Assembly (NCBI RefSeq): GCF_036242395.1
Contig: NZ_CP108458.1
Location: 806,001-870,000, forward strand
Direction: 5' to 3'
From: Kitasatospora sp. NBC_01266
GTDB lineage: Bacteria; Actinomycetota; Actinomycetes; Streptomycetales; Streptomycetaceae
DNA: 64,000 bases
Below the pieces are notes generated by a model. It saw only the letters and a program-made list of their open reading frames with translations. It had not been told where the DNA came from and made no database searches. Made by a program: the position numbers and the translations under genes. Of the stretch, positions 55,501-61,867 are shown in pieces; position 1 is the stretch's first letter, and each line of letters begins with the position of its first letter.

Positions 55501-55839
55501 GGCGCGCTGCTGGACCAGTGCCTGGCCGAGTACCGGGAGCTGGGCAACCGCCAGGGCCAGACCGATGTGCTCACCAGCATGGGCGATCTGGCCGCCGACC
55601 TCACCGGTCCGGCGGAGGCCCTGGCCCTGTATCGGCAGGCGGTCGCCCTGGCGCGCCAGATCGGCAGCCCGGCTGCCGAGGCACGAGCCCTGGACGGCTC
55701 CGCGCGCTGCCACGAGCGGCTGGGCGAGCATGACCGCGCCCTCGACACCCTGCGGCAGGCGGTGGCCGTCTACCGGCGGATCGGCTCCGCCCGGCTGGCG
55801 GCGGCAACCGCCCGGCTCGACGCCCTGGCAGGCCGCTGA
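52507..55839 (+). CDS. AfsR/SARP-family regulator with NB-ARC and TPR domains
   Basis: 1,110 aa. An N-terminal OmpR-like winged helix (about 8-95) and BTAD domain (about 100-245) make a SARP. An Ala/Pro linker precedes an NB-ARC NTPase with Walker A IDGMGGVGKSALAIH and Walker-B-like LILLDNAAS. From about 700 to 1,100, eight or more TPR repeats are visible with the recurring G-x-x-x-G-x-A-N-x-L spacing (LGEANALLELGRV, QGSANTLHPLAQV). AfsR-type proteins activate secondary metabolism. No adjacent AfsS or biosynthetic gene is seen, so its target is open. Confidence 0.95.
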   Translation: MDAAPQVRFGILGPLSASCAGQPVDPLPGRQRTLLAALLVRPNRVLPADSLAEAVWDGRPPAGAATTLRSYVMRLRRSLGPQLGARVLARTPGYLVEILEDAELDALRFAALRRSAEAAAARGELAAAAEELKAALGLWRGTALEDVSCRQLVDEEVPGLTEGWVSAHERLADLELRTGQHHEVIRRIPRLQLEHPYREQLSCLLMRAQLAAGRRAEALAEFSRLRRALVDGLGIEPGPDCRALQAAALDGDAGAGTGPGARGQDGEPGEAAAATEQPQRSAASRPVPCQLPADTRAFTGRCAELDQLVALADRAPGGTGTETVVISAIDGMGGVGKSALAIHAAHRVRGSFPDGQLFIDLRGHAAGTAPLSAADALDWFLRSLGVPPQLIPQDLDERAAFYRDRLAGTRTLILLDNAASTAQVRPLLPGDPGCLVLVTSRKHLTGLDDAYSVTLDTLSGPEAVALLRNVAGPGRISADDPAVHDAVELCGYLPLAIRIVAARVRHRRALPVQGVVAQLQDESLRLDSLRDEDRNLAAVFETSYSALTAAEQGLFRLLGLIPGPDFDAHAAASLGATDFRGAERLLESLLDHNLLTQHTPERYRFHDLIRLYARTLTVQDSGLALERLLGHYLRTARAADRRLARFHRPGPAAVDADAVTAGAGLADRASALDWLRGEQDNLLACVEHARAHGRPDTANALTGALATFLHLDGRWQESVALHEAVIASAGDLNDPLAEANSLCDIGRISYVRGDFPAATATHERALEIFRRVGNRLGEANALLELGRVRGLAADFAAAAELFDQALAGYRSLGDRLGEANTIHELGCRAVLLGDYTSATTLLKQAQAIHQDIDDPVGQAHVLVNLGRASHSTGDSAAAVALMRSAATMYQELGIRQGEANALKDLGTVLQATGDLQGACALKESALAIYQSLGNRHGTASVTGELGEIRHAAGDHTRAAELLAHSLTLHRELGDRQGSANTLHPLAQVRHALGQYAAAGALLDQCLAEYRELGNRQGQTDVLTSMGDLAADLTGPAEALALYRQAVALARQIGSPAAEARALDGSARCHERLGEHDRALDTLRQAVAVYRRIGSARLAAATARLDALAGR

Positions 55840-55845
55840 CCCGAG

Positions 55846-55929
55846 CTATCCCACCGGGACGGAGCAGAAGCTCGACGAGGTGGGGGTGCCGACGACAAGG
55901 GCGGTCGAGCTGGCGAGCAGGCGGTGCAC
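55846..55929 (-). CDS. Candidate 27-aa small ORF downstream of L32
   Basis: GTG start with a strong AAGGAG site 7 bp upstream. Product: 27 aa, N-terminus MHRLLASSTALVV, C-terminus GTPTSSSFCSVPVG. It follows the L32 gene on the same strand and could be the last gene of that operon. The C-terminal Ser/Thr/Cys cluster is reminiscent of modified-peptide cores, but no maturation enzyme lies nearby. May be a chance ORF. Confidence 0.35.
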   Translation of the reverse strand: MHRLLASSTALVVGTPTSSSFCSVPVG

Positions 55930-55991
55930 GGTGGTTCTCCTTCGGTGGCGTTGCTGAATCCGAAGTCAGCATCTCCACCCGCCGTGGCAGT

Positions 55992-56045
55992 TGCGTGGCA
56001 CCGGCGTGGCACCGTCACCAGGCACCGCACCGCACCGCACCGCAC
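55992..56045. repeat. GCACC simple repeats downstream of L32
   Basis: Repeats of GCACCGCACC/GGCACCG between the small ORF and the L32 stop; no function inferred. It could fold in the transcript. Confidence 0.5.
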
Positions 56046-56046
56046 G

Positions 56047-56208
56047 CTAGCCGAGCAGCCCGCGCTGGTACGCCTTGACCAGGTTGCGCGGCACCAGCAA
56101 CTCCCTCCCCTGGACGGTGATCGGGACCAACTGCGGGGCGCTCGCCTTCCACTGGGCGCGCCGGTGGCGGGTGTTGCTGCGGGACATCTTGCGCTTGGGG
56201 ACGGCCAT
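56047..56208 (-). CDS. rpmF: Ribosomal protein L32, zinc-independent form
   Basis: 53 aa, too short for usual ORF cutoffs. [20 protein letters not shown] is the unmistakable L32 start. The usual pair of CxxC zinc knuckles is absent; there is no cysteine at all. This marks the C-minus paralog that replaces the zinc-binding protein when zinc is scarce. It lies in a string with CobW-like, S14 and L28 genes, all apparently under one Zur-type promoter. Confidence 0.95.
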   Translation of the reverse strand: MAVPKRKMSRSNTRHRRAQWKASAPQLVPITVQGRELLVPRNLVKAYQRGLLG

Positions 56209-56235
56209 GTCGGTTCTCCGGTAACGGTGTCGGGA

Positions 56236-56271
56236 TCAGCGGGCGGTGGTGGCGTACGGCAGCAGGGCCAT
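56236..56271 (-). CDS. 11-codon minigene between CobW-like and L32 genes
   Basis: ATG to TGA encodes MALLPYATTAR, with AAGGAG 10 bp upstream. It lies 26 bp from the CobW-like stop and 27 bp before L32. It could couple translation of L32 or be a degenerate gene end. No peptide family is recognised. Confidence 0.35.
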   Translation of the reverse strand: MALLPYATTAR

Positions 56272-56297
56272 GGCAGCGGGTCTCCTTCGTGAGCGGG

Positions 56298-57503
56298 TCA
56301 GGACGGGGCGTCGAGCAGGTCGGCGAACGCGTCGGGCAGCGCTTTCCAGCCCGGCTCGCCGGCCACCAGTTCGGCATCGGTGAGCAGGCAGGAGTCGAGC
56401 AGTTGGACGATGCCGTCGGCGTCCAGCCCTTCGGCGGTGAAGCTCAGTTGCTGGACCCGGTCGCCGTGCAGCGGGTGCCAGTCGAGCGCGGCGGCGGCCC
56501 GGCGGGTGGGCGGGTAGAGGTCCCAGGCGGCGTCCGGCAGCGCGACCAGCCAGGGGCCGCACTCCTCCACCGCGAGGTTGGCCCCGGCGGCGTCCCAGGC
56601 GAGCATCAGGTCGGGGCGGTTGGCCAGCCAGAACCGGCCCCGGCTGCGCTGGGCGGCGGGGACCAGCTGTTCCAGCGCCTCGTGCAGCCGGGTCGGGTGC
56701 AGCGGACGGCGGCGCTCCCAGACCACGGTGGCCACGCCCGCCTCGTCCTGCTCCTGTGGCAGCAGCGCGAGCGCGGGGTTCACCCGGTCCCGCGCGCCGA
56801 CCACCTCGAAGCCGCCGAGCGCGGCCCGCAGCAGCTCGCCGGTGCCGAGCCGCACCACCCGGGCGGTGGAGTGCAGTTGGTGGAGCATCGCGAGGCCCGC
56901 GCGCCGTTCGGGGGCGTCGGCCACCCGGTCGGCGCGGGGCACGGCCAGCACGGTGGCGTACTCGATCTGGTGGGCGAGCGCCTCCGCGCGGGTGCGGCAG
57001 TCCTCGGCGCAGGTGTGCAGGGCGTGCTCGACCAGCTCGTCCGGCACGGACAGCTCGCCGATCAGCCGCAGCGGGTCCACCGTGGCGACCACACCGGCGA
57101 GTTCGACCGCATCGTGCATGCAGCGGCCGGCCACCTCGCCGCCCGCGATCAGCTCCACGATCGGGTGCGGGTCGCTGCCGCCCCACAACTCGACCACCGC
57201 CAGGCCGTACTGGCCGGCCTCGGCGATCCGCAGCAGTTCGGGCAGCAGGTCCTCGCGTACGGCGCAGCAGGGGCAGTCGTTGGTCAGCGGGACCCTGGTC
57301 GGTGCGAACTCGCCCTTGGCGTCGCGGATCCGGCGGTGCACCACACCGGCGGACGCGTCCCGCAGGTCGTGCTGGAGCACCACCGCGTCGACGCAGCCCG
57401 CCAGCAGTTCACGCACCGCCTGGCGGCGTTCGGCCTCGTGCAGCCCCGCGACGACCACCACGGGAAGCCTCAACTCTTCGGGCACGGCGTCTCCTTCGGT
57501 CAC
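56298..57503 (-). CDS. CobW/COG0523-family protein lacking the P-loop
   Basis: 401 aa. COG0523 proteins are metallochaperone GTPases. The CxCC metal motif is intact ([19 protein letters not shown]), and the C-terminal CobW_C half is recognisable ([19 protein letters not shown]). The usual N-terminal GxxGxGKTT Walker A is replaced by [16 protein letters not shown], so GTP hydrolysis is doubtful. It overlaps the S14 gene by 4 bp. Context with zinc-free ribosomal proteins points to a zinc-allocation role. Confidence 0.88.
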   Translation of the reverse strand: MTEGDAVPEELRLPVVVVAGLHEAERRQAVRELLAGCVDAVVLQHDLRDASAGVVHRRIRDAKGEFAPTRVPLTNDCPCCAVREDLLPELLRIAEAGQYGLAVVELWGGSDPHPIVELIAGGEVAGRCMHDAVELAGVVATVDPLRLIGELSVPDELVEHALHTCAEDCRTRAEALAHQIEYATVLAVPRADRVADAPERRAGLAMLHQLHSTARVVRLGTGELLRAALGGFEVVGARDRVNPALALLPQEQDEAGVATVVWERRRPLHPTRLHEALEQLVPAAQRSRGRFWLANRPDLMLAWDAAGANLAVEECGPWLVALPDAAWDLYPPTRRAAAALDWHPLHGDRVQQLSFTAEGLDADGIVQLLDSCLLTDAELVAGEPGWKALPDAFADLLDAPS

Positions 57504-57805
57504 CAGCTGGACTTACGGACACCGGGCAGCTGGCCGGCGTGGGCGAGGGTGCGCAGGTTGATCCGGGAGAGGCCGAAGGCGCGCTGGTAGCCGCGCGGGC
57601 GGCCGTCGACGGCGTCCCGGTTGCGCAGCCGGGTCGCGCTGGCGTCCCTGGGCTGGCGGCCCAACTCCCGCTGCGCGGCTTCCCGCTCGGCCGGCGTGCT
57701 GGTCGGCCGGGCGATGATCCGCTTCAACTCGGCGCGGCGCTCGGCGTACCGGGCGACGACCAGGCGGCGGGCCTCGTTCTTGGCGATCTTGCTCTGCTTG
57801 GCCAT
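57500..57805 (-). CDS. rpsN: Ribosomal protein S14, zinc-independent form
   Basis: 101 aa, the long cysteine-free type. Key segment [20 protein letters not shown] and the C-terminal [11 protein letters not shown] are diagnostic. The zinc-binding S14 type is about 61 aa with two CxxC. It overlaps both neighbours (start at the L28 stop, stop inside the CobW-like start), so the three are translated as a unit. Confidence 0.96.
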   Translation of the reverse strand: MAKQSKIAKNEARRLVVARYAERRAELKRIIARPTSTPAEREAAQRELGRQPRDASATRLRNRDAVDGRPRGYQRAFGLSRINLRTLAHAGQLPGVRKSSW

Positions 57806-58041
57806 CAGATCTTCTCCCCGCGGGCGCGGATCCGGGCGACGGCGGCCTCGACGCCGATCAGGTCGACGGTCTTGAGCCCCTTGGCGCTGAGCGTGAGCCG
57901 CACGTACCGGCCCTCGCTCGGCAGCCAGTAGCGCTTGCGCTGGATGTTCGGGTCGAAGCGGCGCCGGGTGCGGCGGTGGGAGTGGGAGATGGTGTTGCCG
58001 AAACCGGGCTTACGGCCGGTCAGTTGGCAGTGGGCGGACAT
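57805..58041 (-). CDS. rpmB: Ribosomal protein L28, zinc-independent form
   Basis: 78 aa: [20 protein letters not shown], then [13 protein letters not shown]. Only one cysteine, no CxxC pair, so C-minus. First gene of the minus-strand zinc-sparing operon; its promoter lies in the 146-bp gap shared with L33, which contains the Zur-like element. Confidence 0.96.
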   Translation of the reverse strand: MSAHCQLTGRKPGFGNTISHSHRRTRRRFDPNIQRKRYWLPSEGRYVRLTLSAKGLKTVDLIGVEAAVARIRARGEKI

Positions 58042-58128
58042 GGCGGACTCCGGTGGGCGCGGGCGCGGCAGGGCAGCGCGGCAGGGTGGGCGGGCGCACG
58101 GCCCGTCCTGACGGGGTTAACAGTACCT

Positions 58129-58152
58129 CAGATGAAAACGACTTCCATTTCG
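58129..58152. promoter_or_regulatory. Zur-box-like operator in the L28/L33 divergent promoter
   Basis: Sequence type CAGATGAAAACGA-CTT-CCATTTCG, followed by TATAGT (58154-58159) as -10 for L33; TACTGT read on the other strand (58122-58127) could be the -10 for L28. The box covers spacer and -35 positions of both promoters. It matches the 60573 element in 20 of 24 bases and resembles the TGAAAAT-type Zur consensus of streptomycetes. Zur binding is inferred. Confidence 0.75.
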
Positions 58153-58187
58153 GTATAGTGACGTCCCTCAACCCCTGGAGGTGCCCC

Positions 58188-58352
58188 ATGGCCCGCAACG
58201 AACTGCGCCCGATCATCAAGCTCCGGTCCACCGCCGGCACCGGCTACACCTACGTGACCCGCAAGAACCGCCGCAACGATCCGGACCGCCTGGTGCTGCG
58301 CAAGTACGACCCGATGGTCCGGCGACACGTCGATTTCCGCGAAGAGCGCTGA
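58188..58352 (+). CDS. rpmG: Ribosomal protein L33, zinc-independent form
   Basis: 54 aa, [20 protein letters not shown] and [15 protein letters not shown], no cysteine (zinc form has two CxxC). GGAGG lies 7 bp before ATG. It starts the plus-strand half of the zinc-sparing island and is followed by L31. Confidence 0.96.
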   Translation: MARNELRPIIKLRSTAGTGYTYVTRKNRRNDPDRLVLRKYDPMVRRHVDFREER

Positions 58353-58382
58353 ACACCCGCCACCGACACAGGAGTTACCGCC

Positions 58383-58625
58383 ATGAAGTCCGGCATCCAC
58401 CCCGAGTACCGCCCCGTCGTCTTCCGCGACAAGGCCGGCGGTCTGGCCTTCCTCACCAGGTCGACGGCCACCAGCAGCAAGACCATCGACTGGGAGGACG
58501 GCCGCAGCTACCCCGTGATCGACGTCGAGATCTCCTCGGCCAGCCACCCCTTCTACACCGGCACCGCGCGGGTGCTGGACACCGCCGGGCGGGTCGAGCT
58601 CTTCCGGCGGCGCTACGGCAGCTGA
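58383..58625 (+). CDS. rpmE2: Ribosomal protein L31 type B (zinc-independent)
   Basis: 80 aa, [20 protein letters not shown], with [15 protein letters not shown] and the C-terminal [19 protein letters not shown]. No cysteine. AGGAG upstream. 30 bp after L33, so co-transcribed. Type B L31 replaces the zinc-carrying type A under zinc starvation. Confidence 0.96.
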   Translation: MKSGIHPEYRPVVFRDKAGGLAFLTRSTATSSKTIDWEDGRSYPVIDVEISSASHPFYTGTARVLDTAGRVELFRRRYGS

Positions 58626-58659
58626 TCCGGCGTCAGCCGGCGACGGGGCCGGCCACCGC

Positions 58660-58974
58660 TCACGCCTCGGCGGCGTGCCGGATGGCGTCCAGCACGATGT
58701 GCGCCACGTGCTCGTCGGTGAGCGAGTACTCGATCTCGCGGGACCTGCGGTTGGCCGTGACGATCCGCGCGGCGCGCAGCAGCCGCAGGTGCTGGGAGAC
58801 CAGCGGTTGGCTCACCCCGAGGGCGTCGACCAGCTCATGGACCCGCCGGTGGCCGCCGGCCAGCTCGCGCACGATGCCGAGCCGGACCGGCGCGGCCAGG
58901 GCGCGCAGCAGCTCGCTGGCGGCCTGGAGATCGGCCGGCAGCTGGCGAGAGGCTGGATCCATTGCCATATGCAT
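58660..58974 (-). CDS. ArsR/SmtB-family metalloregulator
   Basis: 104 aa. Winged-helix core: ALAAPVRLGIVRELAGGHRR, VHELVDALGVSQPLVSQHLR, LLRAARIVTANRRSREIEYS. The C-terminal helix has His residues (DEHVAHIVLDAIRHAAEA), which suits a zinc site (alpha5-type), so a zinc-sensing repressor fits the neighbourhood. Start at ATG 58974 or the Met at 58965. It overlaps an imperfect AATACC-t-GGTAAT palindrome at its own 5' end, suggesting autorepression. Confidence 0.88.
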   Translation of the reverse strand: MHMAMDPASRQLPADLQAASELLRALAAPVRLGIVRELAGGHRRVHELVDALGVSQPLVSQHLRLLRAARIVTANRRSREIEYSLTDEHVAHIVLDAIRHAAEA

Positions 58975-58982
58975 ACCTTAAT

Positions 58983-58995
58983 ACCTGGTAATGGA
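58983..58995. promoter_or_regulatory. Candidate ArsR operator
   Basis: AATACC-T-GGTAAT is an imperfect dyad 8 bp upstream of the ArsR start, in an AT-rich pocket that includes CCATATGCATACC. Placement suits autoregulation. Confidence 0.4.
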
Positions 58996-59028
58996 TGTCA
59001 ATCCCGCCCGCGCCACGGACCAGGGACC

Positions 59029-59071
59029 GCAGACCGCAGACCGCAGACCGCAGACCGCAGACCACGGACCG
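59029..59071. repeat. 7-bp tandem repeat (CGCAGAC)
   Basis: Five perfect head-to-tail copies of CGCAGAC plus one imperfect copy (CACGGAC) between the ArsR and His-rich genes. Slippage-prone; no function suggested. Confidence 0.75.
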
Positions 59072-59145
59072 CTCCCCCGAACAGGCCGAGGGCGGGCCAG
59101 GGATCACCCCGGCCCGCCCTCGGGCACGCGCAGACGCGGCAGACC

Positions 59146-59448
59146 TCAGTGGTCGTCCCAGTGCCCCTGGTGGCTCGCGTGCCGGTGCCCGTCGTGCACG
59201 TAGTCGACGTGGTCCTCGTGCGGCACGGCCACGTGGCCGCAGTCCGCACCGTGCTGGTGCGCGTGGTCCTGGTGGACGGCGTGCTCGCCCTCGGCGCACT
59301 CGTCGACATGGTCGCCGTGCACCCGGTGCAGGTGGTTGTCGTGCGCGTAGTCGACGTGGTCGCCGTGCGGGATCGCGACATGCCCGCAGCCCTCCCCGTG
59401 GACGTGCGGGTGCTCGGCGTGGGTGCGGTGCAGCGTTGCGGCAGACAT
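59146..59448 (-). CDS. Histidine-rich metal-binding protein with internal duplication
   Basis: 100 aa, about a quarter His plus many Asp/Glu. Two tandem copies of a ~35-residue unit are visible: GCGHVAIPHGDHVDYAHDNH (first) and DCGHVAVPHEDHVDYVHDGH (second). It is cytoplasmic with no signal. The composition and neighbours (ArsR-type regulator, zinc-free ribosomal proteins) suggest a zinc buffer or storage protein. Its 5' region holds GCATATAACGATGTGTGCAT, which may be an ArsR-type site. Confidence 0.9.
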   Translation of the reverse strand: MSAATLHRTHAEHPHVHGEGCGHVAIPHGDHVDYAHDNHLHRVHGDHVDECAEGEHAVHQDHAHQHGADCGHVAVPHEDHVDYVHDGHRHASHQGHWDDH

Positions 59449-59720
59449 CGAAGGACCCTCTCGCGTATGGCGCCGGGTCGGACGTACGCAGGTGCGCCCG
59501 CCACCGGCCTGGCAGTTCGGCGCATCCGCTCAGTGAATCTGCTCAGCGAATCCACTGAATCCGTTCGATGCGTCTAGAAGTCAGCATATAACGATGTGTG
59601 CATGTATTGAGCGCGCGCCATGCCGTGCCCCGCCGCCGCGGTCCGGTCGATGTCCCCCACGGCCATCGACCGGACCACCCTCCGATGACGCCCCCACAGC
59701 GCCACCGGAACCCGCACGGC
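59449..59720. other. 272-bp region upstream of the His-rich gene
   Basis: Contains AT-rich CATATAACGATGTGTGCATG (59584-59603), a promoter/operator candidate for the His-rich gene, and repeats of GAATCC/GAATCT around 59534-59565. No ORF is called here. Confidence 0.5.
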
Positions 59721-60509
59721 TCAGCGCACGGCGACCAGCACGCAGCTGTTCCCGTACTGCCACACCGGCCCGACATGGCGGAATCCGGCCTCGCGCAGCA
59801 GCTGTTCGTGCTGGGCCGCCGACAGGCCGTTGCCGTCGCCGGCCGCCGGGGCGGGCCGCAGCTCGCGCGCGCTGAGCAGGTCGGCGAACGCGGGATTGCG
59901 GCCCGCCTCGGCCCACCAGGTCGTCCAGTCCTCCGCTTCGTCCACGCCGTGCCGCCCGGCATGGCGCCGGCCGACCAGCTCGGCCAGCCCCGCCAGCACC
60001 GGATCCTCCGGGACCAGGTGGTCGCCGTTGACCAGCACCCCGCCGGGGCGCAGCACGCCCGCCAGGTCCCGGTAGATCTCCCGCAGCCGCTCCGGCCGCG
60101 GGTAGTGCAGGGCCGTGCTGGACACCGCCGCGTCCAACGGCCGCTCCAGCCCGAGGGCTTCGATCCAGCCCGGCCGGCCGATCAGCACCTCGACGAAGCG
60201 GACCGCCTCCGCGTGCTGGGCGCGGCCCAGTTCCAGCAGCAGCGGATCGACGTCCGCCGCGATGATCCGCGCCCGGGGCAGCCGGGCGGCCAACCGGGCG
60301 GAGAGCGAGCCGGGCCCGCTGCCCAGGTCGACCAGCAGCGGGCACTGCTGCCCGTCGGTCACCCGCTCGACCACGTCGGCGATCACGGTGAACCGCTCCT
60401 CGCGGTCCACCGCGTACCGCTCCTGCTGGCGCTCCCAGCGCTCCACCCAGTCGATGGACCAGGCCGGTGGATGCGGATCGGCGGACGGCGGCCAGGCGCT
60501 CTCGGGCAT
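59721..60509 (-). CDS. Class I SAM-dependent methyltransferase under a Zur-box-like element
   Basis: 262 aa. SAM motif I is LLVDLGSGPGSLSARLAARL; ADVDPLLLELG and SSTALHYPRPERLREIYRDL follow, typical of UbiE/methyltransferase-12 folds. The C-terminal 100 residues give no specific subfamily. It follows a 24-bp element 20/24 identical to the ribosomal-gene Zur-like box, with TAGGGT (60564-60569) as a plausible -10. The PLP enzymes upstream have their own transcript, so this gene is independently controlled. Substrate unknown. Confidence 0.85.
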   Translation of the reverse strand: MPESAWPPSADPHPPAWSIDWVERWERQQERYAVDREERFTVIADVVERVTDGQQCPLLVDLGSGPGSLSARLAARLPRARIIAADVDPLLLELGRAQHAEAVRFVEVLIGRPGWIEALGLERPLDAAVSSTALHYPRPERLREIYRDLAGVLRPGGVLVNGDHLVPEDPVLAGLAELVGRRHAGRHGVDEAEDWTTWWAEAGRNPAFADLLSARELRPAPAAGDGNGLSAAQHEQLLREAGFRHVGPVWQYGNSCVLVAVR

Positions 60510-60572
60510 CGCGGGCGGACTCCTCTCCCCTGCGTCTCTCCGCTGCGGCCAGCGGCACGGCCCACCCTACCC

Positions 60573-60596
60573 CAGATGGAAACGAAAACCATTTCG
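60573..60596. promoter_or_regulatory. Zur-box-like operator upstream of the methyltransferase
   Basis: Sequence type CAGATGGAAACGA-AAA-CCATTTCG, 20 of 24 bases identical to the element between L28 and L33. Placed on the -35/spacer of the predicted methyltransferase promoter (TAGGGT at 60564-60569, minus strand). Confidence 0.72.
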
Positions 60597-60638
60597 CTAA
60601 CCAGTTCGGACGGCCCGCCCGGCCAGACCGTCCCGGCG

Positions 60639-60673
60639 GATCTGACAGATCTGACAGATCTGACGGATCGTCA
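60639..60673. repeat. ATCTGACAG tandem repeat ending in TGACG-GAT-CGTCA
   Basis: Three copies of a 9-bp unit GATCTGACA end in the palindrome TGACGGATCGTCA (60661-60673), whose last three bases are the stop codon of the minus-strand desulfurase-like gene. Confidence 0.65.
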
Positions 60674-61855
60674 CATCGTCTCCAGGACGGCGAGCAGCCG
60701 GTCGACCTCCGCCACGGTGTTGTAGGCGTGCAGGCTCACCCGCACCGAGCTGTCCCGCTCGCCGGCCCGGCCCTGGCAGTGGCCGTCGGAGCGCACCATG
60801 AACCCGTGGCTGGCCAGGATGAAGCCCAGGTCGTTGGAGCCGATCTCGCGGTGCCGGAAGGTCACGATCCCGGCCCGCTGCTGGAGGGTGGAGTCGGCGG
60901 CCAGACTGGGCTGACAGCCGAGGATCCGGTAGCCGTCCAGCCGGCGCAGCGTGTCGGTGAGGCGGGCGGCCAGCGCGACCGTCCACTGCTCGATCCGCGC
61001 CGGCCCGGCCGCCGCCAGCCAGTCCAGCGCCGCCGCGAGGCTCGCGATGCCGCTGGTGTTGGGCGTCCCCGTCCAGCCGCCGGGCGTGAACCGCGGGCCG
61101 CGCAGGTTGCGCGCCCACAGCGCCCCGGTGCCGGGCAGGGCCATCGCCTTGTGCCCGGAGAAGACCACGAAGTCGACGTCCAGCGCGCCGACGTCCACCG
61201 GCAGGTGCCCGACGCTCTGCGCGGCGTCCAGGCAGATCGGCACCGACGGGCCGACGGCCGCGCGGATCCGGTGCACGTTCATGTTCCCGCCGTAGACGTG
61301 GTGCACCTGGGTGGCTGCCACGAACGCGGTCCGCTCGCCGACCAGTTCGGCCAGCGCCACCGGATCGTAGTCCTGCGAGCCGCTCTGGTACGGCAGTTCA
61401 CGCACCACGATGCGCACACCCTGCCGTGCCAGCAGTTCCTGGGCCTCCAACCAGGGCAGTAGGTTCGCCTGGTGGTCGGCGAACGGCACGATGATCTCGT
61501 CCCCGTCGCCCAGCTGACCGGGCAGCCAGTCCCGCGCCACCGCGCGCAGGCCTTCGGTGGCGCCGCTGACGAAGTGCACGCCGGAGCGCCCGGGGTCCGG
61601 ATCCCCGAGGAAGTCGGCGACCCGCTGCCTGGTCCGCTCGACCAGCGCGGTGGTGGCGTTGGCCCAGGGGTAACTGCCGCGCCCGGCATTGGCGTTGCCT
61701 GTGGTCAGATAGGCGTGCACGGCGTCGAGCACGGCCTGCGGCTTCTGCGAGGTCGCCGCGCTGTCCAGGTAGGCCTGCTCCGGGTTGGCCACGATGATCG
61801 GGAACTGGGCCCGTATCCCGCGCTGCCAGTGCGCGAGTTCGTCGAGCACGGTCAT
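60671..61855 (-). CDS. Cysteine-desulfurase-like class V aminotransferase
   Basis: 394 aa. PLP Lys in FSGHKAMALPGTG; the Cys in RSDGHCQGRAG occupies the persulfide position of SufS-type desulfurases. It lacks the long N-terminal extension of the encapsulated enzyme at 32490. It follows the cysteine synthase-rhodanese gene by 12 bp, so sulfur handling by the pair is likely: desulfurase to rhodanese transfer is an attractive inference. Its stop lies in a TGACGGATCGTCA palindrome. Confidence 0.88.
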   Translation of the reverse strand: MTVLDELAHWQRGIRAQFPIIVANPEQAYLDSAATSQKPQAVLDAVHAYLTTGNANAGRGSYPWANATTALVERTRQRVADFLGDPDPGRSGVHFVSGATEGLRAVARDWLPGQLGDGDEIIVPFADHQANLLPWLEAQELLARQGVRIVVRELPYQSGSQDYDPVALAELVGERTAFVAATQVHHVYGGNMNVHRIRAAVGPSVPICLDAAQSVGHLPVDVGALDVDFVVFSGHKAMALPGTGALWARNLRGPRFTPGGWTGTPNTSGIASLAAALDWLAAAGPARIEQWTVALAARLTDTLRRLDGYRILGCQPSLAADSTLQQRAGIVTFRHREIGSNDLGFILASHGFMVRSDGHCQGRAGERDSSVRVSLHAYNTVAEVDRLLAVLETM

Positions 61856-61867
61856 CGCGCCCGCGCC

